Shown one piece after another: positions 37,636-49,800 of a stretch of DNA of 64,000 nt (position 1 is its first letter; every line of letters begins with the position of its first letter). The position numbers and the translations under genes were made by a program. The DNA lies in contig NC_087075.1 of the NCBI RefSeq assembly GCF_026151205.1, positions 5,820,858 through 5,884,857 of the forward strand, read 5' to 3'. The notes beneath the pieces are model-generated. The model had not been told where the DNA came from. It saw only the letters and a program-made list of their open reading frames with translations, and did not search any database. This DNA comes from Bolinopsis microptera. Taxonomy: Eukaryota > Ctenophora > Tentaculata > Lobata > Bolinopsidae.

Positions 37636-40112
37636 CTCATCAGTCTTATGATTCTCAGAAATGTGTTCTTGTTGGTTACAATTCTGCCGTCCAATTTCCT
37701 ATCCGCTTGACCTATTCTTTTTTCTTCTATCAGTTGTGACGGAATTGTAATGAACAAAATCCATATATAATTATTAATGATATGTTTGATTTTTTCCTTT
37801 TCACCCTTTTGAAAAAAGGCAATAGTGAAAGGTTACGAATGGAGGTTTTTGCAGAAAAACGTGGATTTTGGAGAACGAGATAGGTGGGTTTAAATATGTC
37901 GTGTGTTCGTTCGTTACCATGCAACGAAAAAGTTGGGCGCGCGCGAGGATTGCTTGCGGAGATGTGATGTATAGATAGCCTGTGATCTATGAATGCGCGG
38001 CGCGACTGTGTATATGATGCATGTAATGTATAATATTACTATTAGGTAATACACCCAATTTGTACGTGGCACGCGTAGTGTATTGATGTGTACACGAGTA
38101 TATATAATTGATTCACGATGTCAATCCTTCGCAGCTCGGTGAGGCACAGTGGTGCATTGACCATTGTTAATGATCTGGCCCGGCGCGCGCTACTTCGTAG
38201 CACTTGCCGTCGGGCCATTTCGAGAAGAAAGCGGCGCGCGCTACTTCGAAGAAATTTAGACGAGTAACATCCGTCAAAGTGGTGCATCTCGCCGATCTAC
38301 CGAAGGTAGAGAAGCGTTGGTTGCGAGAAGCGTTGGTTGCGAGAAGCATTATTTGATGCGCGCGCGACCCAGTAGTGCATCGCGCTACAAATATATAATA
38401 GTTTACCTTTGCTGATAATTTCTTGAATTACAGATACAAGTTAAGTTCTACGGCAATTGAACTGAATTTCAAGTGTTTCCCGTATTTTATGCATAATTGA
38501 TCAATATTATTATCATGAAGATTGAAGTGAGCTGATTGGAGCTTATAGTTATATTTAAATTTATAGTAAATGTGAAATGGAAATCTAGCGTCCGCCAAAA
38601 CGAAACAACGGGCGCAATTCTTGTTTGTTATTGTATGTCATTCAAATTTGGTAGACGGCCCCAACGTTAATGTGGCTCTTGCTATGTGTTGGTTCAGCCG
38701 AATTAATTATTATGTAATCAAGTTTATTTTTCTCTTTTAGTTAGTTGTCATCCGGCCAAACATTAAGCAACTTATATTGCAGTTCCATTTATCAATTAGT
38801 ATATCAAAATATGTCATTGTAATTTTGCATGGCTGAAATGTAACGCTTGATTTATATATATATAATAATTAATTGAATTTTCAAAAAAAAAAATTTATCA
38901 TGATGTGAATATATTCCAATATGTGCTAAAGAGTATCTTTATATTAATTGTTATTATTATTATAAAACAGGTTCTTACCGTCAAAAATGATTCATTTCTT
39001 GTATGCAGCTATATTTTTGATTTCGTAACATAAATTTGATATGTTAATTATTAGCAGCCTTGCAAGTAGCGTATAAAAGCATTTAGTTTAGCGCTCGATT
39101 TTCATACCACTGTGTAGATTAGGAAAGTAATATGCGCGGCGTACCTAAAAACGTACCTTTTTTATATTAAGGAGATTGTGCTCATTAATTATACATGGTG
39201 TATTAATGAAATGATAACAAATTACTGAAATTGAAGTGCACATGCTAAAAAAGTTAAATTTCGACCATTATGATTCGTGATTTTAACTGAACTGAAGAAA
39301 TTCTAAATAATCATTTTAATACCAAATTTATAATTGTTAGTTGTTAGTGGATTTTAAAATTAAAACTTGCTTAGATAATTGTTGTATCACGTGGTGACCC
39401 CCACGGTCGCTTCACTATAGCGTCTGTATAGTATATACGTCACTATAGCGTCTGTATAGCGTCTGTAGCGTCTTCGACGCTACAGGGGGAGCCGCGCACT
39501 TCGTGCGCGGCGGGTCATACAACGTATGACAAGATAATTGCATGTATTATATTTAATGTTTTTAGGCTAAGTGTACCGAGCAAAAATAACGTAACATTAT
39601 ATTATTTGATTTGGAATATGTCGCCTCTTCGATGCGCCGCGCACATTATCATTTGAGTTTTAACAAATCTAGACGAGGAGTATTATTCGTCAAATTAAAC
39701 AATAAACTTTTGGTCATAACAATTACCGATCATTAAGCTGAATCGAACTTGAATTAATTTGTTTACTTTTTGATAAATGTCCAAGTTTATGTGAGAGTAT
39801 CTTTTTGCATATACATTACTTGGAGGACTTCGTCGCTTCGACGCGCCGCGCAAACTATCATTCTTTTTTCGCTCTGTTAATTCTCAGATAGATTAGATTA
39901 GATTAGATTAAGAATAATGACATAAACATCATCACTAGTTTTAAACATTCTTTCTGATTTCCTCATTATCAGAACTGTGAACATTTCACAGCCTTCGTCA
40001 TTAAAAAACAAACAAATTCTATAACTAACATAATTGTCATAATTTATTTACATATACAAAAGTTTAAAAAGTTAAAAACCGTTAATTTAAAAATAAATAA
40101 ATAAAAACAAAT
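37636..40112. other. Gene-free stretch with CG-rich hairpins and a LINE tail copy
   Basis: Holds the retrotransposon 3' end at 38653-38890 (see 25009-25260) and a (gatta)n microsatellite at about 39889-39911. Several GC-rich short palindromes with a TTC loop also occur, for example ccgcgcac-ttc-gtgcgcgg (39492-39510) and ctgtagcgtc-ttc-gacgctacag (39461-39483). No exon recognised. Confidence 0.5.
38653..38890 (+). mobile_element. Second copy of the A-tailed retrotransposon 3' end
   Basis: Near-identical to 25009-25260: starts 'acggccccaacgttaatgtg' and ends in an A run (38884-38892). It differs by short indels only. Confidence 0.65.
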
Positions 40113-41165
40113 TCATGAAATATTTATTCCCTTTCTCTTGGCAACACGAGGATTTTTATATAAATATTGGACTTGTTGCTTCTTCTTTTCGATACGATTT
40201 ACACCCTCTATTTTTGCTAAAACTATATTTGACACTTCCCAAAAGTTGCCTGTGTCTACTAAATTATTAGTCTTTTTAAATTCTTCTAGATTAATTTTAA
40301 AATCAATAACAGACACTGAATTTCTAACAAAAGATGGCAATTTATTCCAAAAGCTGATAACACGCTCTGATAAAAAATTATTAGACAAGGTTTTAATATT
40401 TCTATCAATATTGTTAGATTTAGTGCTAACAATTTTATTTCCCGATCTACTTAAATTGAAAATATCTTTTCCATACTCAACCAATCCATTTACAATTTTG
40501 TAGGCTTCAATCAAATCTCCTCTAACCCGTCTCTCTGCGAGTGTTGTAATCTGTAAGGCATCCAACCTTTCACTGTGAGGAAGTGTTCCAATATCATCAA
40601 TAAGGCGTGTGAACCTTCTCTGGACATTTTCCAGTTCAATGATAGTAGCCCAATTCCCATGGCAGGCTGGTGGAGACCACAACTGAGCACAATACTCCAA
40701 GTGGGGTCTTATTATAGTTTTATAAACATTTCTCATAACATTAATTTCTCTTATAATGAGATTCCTTGTAACCCATGCAATCATACTGTTTGCTTTACTA
40801 ATACAACTTTTAATATGTTTCGACCATTTCAAATCTGAAGAAGTTAAAACTCCAAGATCTTTCTCTGCTTCAATACATTCAAGTGTAACACCACTAAATA
40901 CATATTCTTGAAGAGGATTCTCATTAAATGGAACATGCATTATTTTGCATTTGCTAGGATTAAACTTTAACAGCCACACATTCTGCCAGTTTTGCAAGCT
41001 TTCTAACATATTGAAAGTGCTTTCAGTGTCATTGGCATCCATAATAACTTTAAGATCATCTGCAAACAGTTTTGATATACCATTAATACAATCAGGCAAG
41101 TCATTGATAAAAATGACAAACAATAAAGGACCTGAGCAACGATCTGGAAGGGTTGACATCGTCAA
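40113..41165 (-). pseudogene. 5'-truncated jockey/CR1-like reverse transcriptase
   Basis: A 350-residue open frame that starts within the RT palm (GPLLFVIFINDLPDCINGI). It retains the catalytic box as LFADDLKVIM, then thumb and C-terminal regions (LGVLTSSDLKWSKHI, RPHLEYCAQLWSPP, FWNKLPSFVRNSVSVIDFK). Upstream fingers and the endonuclease are missing. An A-rich stretch at its 3' side (40083-40112, opposite strand) may be the tail. The frame is open, so the copy is young but dead. Confidence 0.8.
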
Positions 41166-41439
41166 TCAAATACAGTACACATTATATACAATATACATTG
41201 AAGGGTTTTCGGTCACTTAAAAGTCCTCGATCGAGTATAATACCAACGCCAAAATCGAAAAGCAGCTAAGATTTCAGAAATCAATGGAAAAAGTGTCAAA
41301 CAGTATTATATATACAATAAAGTAATTCAAGTGTTGCAATTGGCAGAGCACAATACAGAGGTAACGGAAATTTTCCACTGTAACCAATATTATATAATAT
41401 TAAATATCAACAATCAGATATATACACATCTACTCCATC

Positions 41440-41645
41440 ATAGGGGCAGGGATGAGGTTATAAGAGACTTCTGATTTTTTTCCTCTGTACCCTCGAAGAG
41501 CTGTGAGTGTGGTTCTTAACATATCGAATCTTATTCTTGTCCTTACATGTCTTACCACATCGCAATACCTCTCTTTTCTTTTCCTGGCGATGAGGTCTGC
41601 CACTCTATTTAGAAACCGCTTACATTCTTTCAGAAATACAAAGGG
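41440..41645 (-). pseudogene. Retroelement C-terminal fragment (minus copy)
   Basis: The minus strand reads FLKECKRFLNRVADLIARKR, then RYCDVVRHVRTRIRFDMLRT and ALRGYRG. This matches the last part of the plus-strand remnant at 41850-42775 (RYCDVISFVRRRLRFDLLRT, SIRGYRG). It is therefore a second, inverted relic of the same retrotransposon family's C-terminal domain. Confidence 0.7.
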
Positions 41646-41849
41646 AGGGTTGTGTTAATTCATTGAACCATACTATTAAGACTGAATTACTATTATCTCA
41701 TTTTGAATTCGATCCCTTTAATATTTTACCATAATGATGTATTACTAATACTTGATATCACGCCTGCATAATTACATAAATATTTCGGGCATGACTGAAG
41801 GTACTTATTTAGAGTTCTAAAAATTTGAAAAGAACTATGTGAAACTATT

Positions 41850-42775
41850 ATGAATGAGGTATCCCCATCCACACAAAGGCAAATAGAACTCCTCAGCGAA
41901 AAAGGAGCATCCATTTGGTTATCCACACTCCCTCTAAAAGCATGTGGGTATGTCCTCAACAAACAAGAGTTCTTTGATGCCCTCTCACTCAGATATAATC
42001 TTACACTGTCTACAGCTAACAGAAGTCCCCTATGTGTATGTGGAAAACAAAACCATATCAACCATACTTTAACCTGAAAAATCGGAGGCTACGTTTCACT
42101 TAGACACAATTCACTCAGAGATACAATAGCTGAACTCCTAACCACTGTTTGCAAAGACGTTGAAACAGAACCTCAGCTTCTCTCCGTTCCTCCCACACTT
42201 AAACTATCAAATGGAACAAATAGACAAGATGGTGCAAGACTGGACATCAGTGCGAGATCGTTCTGGTCGCCACTGGACAGGGCATTCACAGATGTAAGGG
42301 TACTTCACCCTCAAGCCCAGTCCAACAGTGACAAGAGCATCTCGCAGATGTACCAATCTCACGAGAATAACAAAAAACGTGAGTACAATGACAGAGTCCT
42401 CAATGTAGAAAAGGCTACCTTCACACCACTGGTGTTCAGTACGTTAAATATCAAATTGATTTATTGTAAACTTGTTTAATCTGTAATAAATGGCATAAAA
42501 TTGAAATTTTTGTTTAACTGAAATTTTTGTTTAACTGAGTACTACAGGAGGAATGGCAGTTGAGGCTTCTCAGTTCCTAAAACATCTTGCTGAAAAGATC
42601 AGCCTTAAGAAAGGCCAACGGTATTGTGATGTGATTTCATTTGTCAGACGCAGACTGCGCTTTGATCTACTCAGAACCTGTATAATATCTATCAGGGGAT
42701 ACAGAGGTACCAGAACTCTTCCACCCACGGCAATACGTGATTTGGACCTTAACCTGATCAACACTCCTAAACCCT
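41850..42775 (+). pseudogene. Retroelement C-terminal domain with stop and small insertion
   Basis: Reads KGASIWLSTLPLKACGYVLN, then CVCGKQNHINH, a stop at the position of the last zinc-binding Cys (42074-42076, tga), then GGYVSLRHNSLRD, DGARLDISARSFWSP, KREYNDRVLNVEKATFTPLVF. A 95-bp insertion (42443-42537), flanked by agtac, breaks the frame before GGMAVEASQFLKHLAEK. The end is RYCDVISFVRRRLRFDLLRT. I recognise this as the conserved C-terminal region of a LINE ORF2 family, with a zinc-binding CxCxnHxnC motif. It is non-functional. Confidence 0.7.
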
Positions 42776-43880
42776 AAAAGGTCATGGAGTGCTTGTTAGA
42801 TGGGGGTCTAAACTGCTTTTTGTTGTGATGTGAATTTGTTATATATTATTGCAAAGGGTTTTTATTTTTACCTCAGTTTTTAAAATTTGTACCATTTTTA
42901 AAGAATTTTTATATAGGGTCATTGCTATATTATGTGTATATTGTTTGAATAACTTATGTTTACTATTTGTATTCTTAACAAGGTCTTTCACATATCACGT
43001 GAGCATAATTTGTCAAATTGTAGCCCCTCCCCCTCTGTTATCAGTTTTACACACAGCTATTTTGTTTTATTTTTATTAATATGTGAACTACACCTAAGAA
43101 TTATTATATTGAAAATTGCAGCTGTCATTTTAATGAAAGCTGCAACCCTATTCCATCATGTTAATCTTATGATTGTTGACATTATTCATGGCATACTGCA
43201 CCTACAGTGCTTGGGTATTTCGAGCAGAAATTGATATTTTTTTCGGAACATTGTTAATATTTCAAATAATATTGGTTGAAATGGACCACTTCCACTACCT
43301 TTAAAAAATCATAAATCAAATCAAATAATAAGGCCACAAACATCACCACACGTCACCCAAAATAGTTCTACAAAGATTTATAAATTGCTTTGACAATTGC
43401 AATACCTGATTTGATTGAATATGTATATTGTTTGAATGGCCTTTTCCTGCATTTAATTGGAAGTATAGTTAAGAACAGAATTGTAATTCCTGATATTCAA
43501 ATACGGATTATCTTACAACTCTTGTACAAATATCAATATGGCTACAATATAAATGTTTGCTTTAACAAGGCTAAAGTTGAAGGCGTTCTAAGGAACATTG
43601 GCCATTTTTATGGATCTACCTATTTTGTATTAATTTACAGATGCCACGGAGAAGCTGAACCTGTTCTCAGCATAATAAATTAACAATTGATTATTACATA
43701 CGATTTTCATGAGTTGTTTTGTCTAAAATGCTGCTTTTGATTTAGAGCTGCCTTGCAATGTATGCAAGTAACTTGATTTTGCTGGTAGCTGCGTTGTATT
43801 ATTTAGAAATTTGGTTATTAATTGCCATGCTTCAGGCCAATCTGTGATGTGAGATGTAACCCCAAATACTTTTAGGTAAT
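42776..43880. other. Upstream region of SDA1
   Basis: No supported exon. A 97-residue ORF at 43390-43683 lacks recognisable domains and splice context and is probably spurious. The SDA1 promoter should lie within the last few hundred bases. Confidence 0.45.
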
Positions 43881-46800
43881 ATGACATCAAGTTTACCGAC
43901 TCTACAAAATCTCATCCGCAGAGATGCTGAATCGTATAAAGACGATTTTGCAGTTCAGTATGAGTACCTCAAATCAAAGATCACCCTCTTTTTTGTGTCA
44001 CCATCATCTGAGCTCAATGATGAAATATCAGAGCTGATCATGTTTGTTTCACACTGTTTGAAATGTTACCCCATCTATCACGAGGAGTTTCCCAAGATGT
44101 TGGAGGACCTTATCAGGAAACATAACAGTATCCTGCCTTCTGAGTTAAGATTGGTCATTTGCAAATCTCTGATTATACTGAGAAACAGAGATTTATACCA
44201 ACCTGTGCAATTGATGAAACTATTCTTTGAACTTTTGGGTTGTCCAGATAAAATACTGCGTGAAATGTTGAAACTCCATATTATAACAGATATACGAAAT
44301 ATCAATCTTAAGAACAGTAATAATAAGATGAATAGAGCAATCCAGGCTTTCATTCATACTATGTTGTTTAAAGCCTCTCCAGTCGCTGCTAAAATCGCAA
44401 TCCAAATAATGATTGAGCTCTACAAAAAACATGTTTGGAATGACGCCAAAACAGTCAACATAATTGCAGGTTTGTCATTCATAACATTTTTTGATTTTTA
44501 AAATTTCAATTACCAATTTCGAAATTGAACACAATATTTTGATAAGGAAAGTTGTAACTAATCTTAATTGTCCTCAGATGGGTGTCTTTCGACCAACAAC
44601 AAGATAATGGTTGCAGCTCTCTCCTTTTTCCTGTCAAATGACCCTAAGAACAACGAAGACGACGGTAATTCTTCAGAGGAGGAGAACAAGAAAGAGAAGT
44701 CTAAGAAAATCAGCACTATGGTCCGAGCTGCTGGGGTATGTTGTGCTTCTTTATGAGATGTGGAATTTTATAGAATTGTTGAGCTAAATCGCTTCACAAT
44801 ATTTAACTGCCATTGAAAAAAGTGCAAACTGCAAACTGCAGAGTGCAGTGAAGTAAAATTGATATTGTGACCTTCAAATATAATAACGATATTCAACAAT
44901 TAATTTCTTAACCTTTGTAATAAATTTTAATTTAATTTTGTTTTGTTAGATAACAAAGAAGGCTAAAAATAAGATGAAGAAGCTTGAAAGGGCACGTTTA
45001 ATTCTTAGAAAGGAAGTTAAAAAGAAGAGAGCACCAGAGGGATCATTCCTAGCTATTCATCTTCTTAATGATGCTCAGGTTTGTGTGCTGTTTTTAATAT
45101 TTAGTTGTAGGAGTACCAAGGTGCGTCTGATCTGTTAATTGGCAGTTAATTGACAGCTAATTGATCTGTTAATTGGCAGCTAATTGACATGGACATTTGT
45201 GTTCAGGTGCATTATAAATAAATCTACTCAGTCTTTAACCTTAATTTTAGTGTTATTTTTGGCCAGACATTTTCCGAGAAACTCTTTTACCTTAATGTTA
45301 ATATAATTTTTTCCAGACGTTTTCCGAGAAAAATGTTTACCTTAATGTTAATGTTACTTTTGCCAGACGTTTTCCGAGAAACTCTACAAATAGCTAGGGC
45401 GTCTAAACGACAAGTTTGAGATAAAGCTCTTTTACCTTAATGTTAATGTTATTTTTGCCAGACGTTTTCCGAGAAACTCTACAAAGAGCTAGGGCGTCTA
45501 AACGACAAGTTCGAGATAAAGCTGATGGTGATGCAGCTTATAGCTAGAGTTGTGGGAATCCATCAACTTTTCTTGTTCAACTTCTACCCCTATCTACAGA
45601 AGTGAGTTGTCATTGTTACCTATCAAATTACTGCCGTTGTTGACATTAGTGACTGAATATCAGTCAGGGTAGAAAAGATTCAAATTAAAATATTCAAATT
45701 AAAATATTCAAATTAAAATATTCAAATTAAAATATTCAAATTAAAATATTCAAATTAAAATATTCAAATTAAAATATTCAAATTAAAATATTCAAATTAA
45801 AATATTCAAATTAAATATTCGCTTTAATTCACAATTTACCAGGTATCTGAGTCACTCCCAAGTGCACTGCACTAAGATCCTGGCTGCTGCTGCCCAAGCT
45901 TCTCATGCATTGTGCCCCCCTGATGTCATCGAGCCGCTCTTAAAACACATAGCTAATACTTTCATATCAGGTGAGGAATTTAATTCTCCCTTTGAATCAA
46001 TCAAGCTAGATGATTTGTTGCAAATACTGAGATCAATTTACAGGCTATCGTCAAACATGTTGCAAGGCGTCATCTTCAGTGACATAAGCCTCAAATTATT
46101 CGTTATATAGTAGTGTTGAAAGTATTAAAACTTTCATATCAGGTACTTGATTTCTTGGTGTAGCTAACACCTTTACACCTTATTGATGTAGCTAACACCT
46201 TTAATGTTTATATTACATATCAAATACACTTCTCAATTATTAAATCAATACCTGCCAAATATGCTTCTATGGTTTTGGATCTGTAGTCTATTCTCAACTT
46301 CACAAAGATGAATATTCCACCGATTTCGAATCTCTCAAAAAACTGCATCAAATCACTAAGTTAAATATTAGCGACAAGAGAAACGCCATTGTAGGACGTG
46401 AGAAGAGTGAGGGCTCCTCAAACTACATTAAATTAATTCCTTCTGTAACGTCCTCAATAAATGTAATAGATTTGTAGTATTGTAATTTTAAAACCTTTCA
46501 GACCATCAGACAAACGAGGTGATGGCAGTGGGGATAAACTCAGTCAGGGAGATATGTTTCAGATGTCCTCTTGCTATGGAGAAGGACTTACTTCAGGTTA
46601 GGATGGCCCTAAGTCATCTTCATCAGCTTTCAAATTTTCAGGCAGTATAACGATGTTACCACTTTACTGATTCATCTTCATAATTATCAACAATGTTAGC
46701 AATGTTAACAATGTTAACAATGTTAACAATGTTAGCAATGTTAACAATGTTAACAATGTTAACAATGTTAGCAATGTTAACAATGTTTCAAGTTATCACA

Positions 46801-49800
46801 TGGCCTGTCCTCAGGATTTAGCTCAATACAAGAAGCACACGGATAAGGGTGTCAGTATGGCTGCAAGATCTCTTATCTCACTTTTCAGGACCATCAACAG
46901 AACAATGCTTACTAAAGTTGATCAGGTTAATAATAATAATAACGCTTTATTTGTATACCGCTTAGGCCGTATAAGCGACCAAAGTTCAAAAAATGGGGTT
47001 GATACTGGCCAGGTTGGTGAATGGTTATTATTATAGTTTCGTCGTTTTCCAACAATTTGAATAGTCAGTGTTTCTTTTATAATGTGATACATGACTAAAT
47101 GTTATTTATTAGCCTTGAACAACAATTATTGTTGATTATTGTTAATTATTGTTAATTATTGTTAATTATTGTTAATTATTGTTAAGTATTGTTAATTATT
47201 GTTAATTATTGTTAATTGCATGTTTCTGTAAACCTCCACATTACAGGGTAAGCCCGGAGAGAACTGGGTAGAAGATGGACCATCAAACTATGGAGCCTCT
47301 AAAGCCCTCGAGGCTATTCCTGGTTAGATAATGCTGAATTTCCTCTTATCTTTCTTGAATTTCTTATGGGGGGTATGCAACGACCATTAATGTCAGTAGA
47401 TGGAATTTTGTCAAAACTGACATTGTCATTAATGGTCATTAATGGTCATTAATGGTCATTAATGGTCATTAAATAATTGAAATTCTGAACTATCTTGGAA
47501 GCAACATGTCCAAGAAATTTACAATTATGATCACTTTGTATCACTTCTATAAAGTTTCTCACAGCCCCCTACATCGATTGCCAGAGTCTCGTTTGAGAAA
47601 ACGAATTAATATTCGCCTAATAGAGGCTCGGACCTCGGTTTCGTAATGAGTGCCAAGCACCATTCTGTTATACGTTGGTAACTTGGCTTGTTTGCATTTG
47701 ACTTAGTATAAATGCTTGTTTGCAGTTGACTTAGTATAAATGCTTGTTTACAGTTGACTTAGTATAAATGCTTGTTTGCAGTTGACTTAGTATACATGCT
47801 TGTTTGCAGTTTGCGTGGATTTGAATTGTATTGATTTCCTTTATTTGTGTTGATTGCTTTTGATAATTTGGATTTTCAATACCTCCTCACAGTACCTTCT
47901 ATGCCATCGTAAGACGATATTTGGAAATAAAAGTCGGAGATCGAAATTTTTTGGTACCGGCTGTTTCGAGGGTTCTGTGCCATACCAACCGGGCTGCAAA
48001 AATTCTTCTAAGCCCTGTCAACGTCGAACAATTCGAAAGGGTCATTAAGTGCTACCTTTGTTCCAAAAAATGCTAAACGTCCCCTTCGTTGCCTCGGTAC
48101 CATCTTATCAATGAGTGTCTCTGCTTCAAAAAAGGGCAACTGCAGATCTAGACGAATTCCTGCCGCATCAATTTGTCCCTATCACGATGACAGTGCTCGA
48201 TTTTGGGTCAAAACTTTAAACTGCCAAAGGCAGAGTATTGAACTGTAAACGAATTGTTCTATCTAATCCTAGGAAAAGATCAGCTTTTTTGTTGTCCGAT
48301 TCAGACTGATGACGATGTATTTCATGAAGTGCTAAAGTTGAATAAGTTCATCTACTGTGTAATTACTATATAATCGACTAGCATAATGATTTGGCTAAAA
48401 TATAAATCTTGATATGATATAAGAACGGGAACGAAGTATTTAATTTTAATACCCGTGTTATTATTATTTTATTATTGATTGTTATTTTACTATTGATACG
48501 ATCTGATACTCCTAAATTGCCCTTTGAATTATTATTATTGATAACTATAAGTCACCAACTGTTATCTGGTTTAAATCCCGTGGCCGCAAAATTTGTTCTT
48601 CATTACATTCGAACTTAATAAATGTAATCCCTAACTCACTCTGGAATCCACTCAAGTGATATTCTGGAAGGTCTGCCTAACCACGGAAGATTCTATTCTA
48701 AGTTTTCTCTTTCGAATCTCTAATTGTAAATGTAAAATAATAACATATACTTGTAGTTAGTTAACTTAAGGTAGGGTCTAAGTGATGCAGGCGTCCGTCC
48801 TTTTCGCTCTAAGAAGTGCCGGAAAAAACATGACCATTAATGTCAGTAGATGAAATTTTGACAAAACTGACATTGTCATTAATGGTCATTAATGGTCATT
48901 AATGGTCATTAATGGTCATTAATGGTCATTAATAGTCGTTGCATACCCCCCTTTCTTATCGAGTCATGGACTTAGTCGATAGCTTGATTAATGTACGATA
49001 TGACTATAAAAGTTGTAGATTCATTCACTGCCACAATCTTGGTTAGGCGACCACCGTTGTACTATGATTTTAAAATAATACATTACTTCAAAATCGAGCG
49101 TTAATGTTTGTTGTCACTAATTCCCATCTTTATTTGTCAGGAATTGAGTTCCTCAACTCCTCGTCCGACGAAGAAGGAGAAGAAGAAGAAGGAGAAGAAA
49201 CCGCAGAACCTGGAGAAAAACGGAAACGTCTCTCCTCCACCTCCTCCAACAATGCCAAGAAGAGGCGGCGAACTGCTTCAGAGAATAATGGTGTTGCTCG
49301 CAAGCGTCAACGTACAAACTCTTCCTCTCGAGGACGAAGAAACTCTACCTCTAGGGGCAGAACTCTCTCTGAAACTTCTATAACCAGTAGCAAGGTTAAT
49401 AACTTGCACTTTATACTATTTAAATCTGTAATGGATGTTCAACTCATCGTTACTAGTTCTTATTTTAACAATATTTTGCGATAGAAGAGTAGAGGAGTCT
49501 GGCATGTTGGTTTCTCCGGTTATAAAAAATCCGGAAAAGCTCTCCGCCGGTAATAGTACCTTTTGGAATGTTTTCCTACTAGCCTAAATTATTTAATTAT
49601 CATTTATTTAAGGTTAAATGATGATACCTTGTTTCAGATAAAGAGAACAGCTCAAGAATGGATGACAGAGAAGATCCTGACAGACGAGGATTACCAGAGA
49701 ATAGAGGAGAAGAGATTAGCTTGGCTGATGCAAGGTTAGTACGCCGTGTGTACGTTATCATTAAGGAGTCATGAATAAAACTGAACCAATGTTTTCAGAA

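Noticed and set aside
43390-43683. 97-residue ORF upstream of SDA1
   Set aside because: No domain, no splice context and AT-rich composition like its surroundings.
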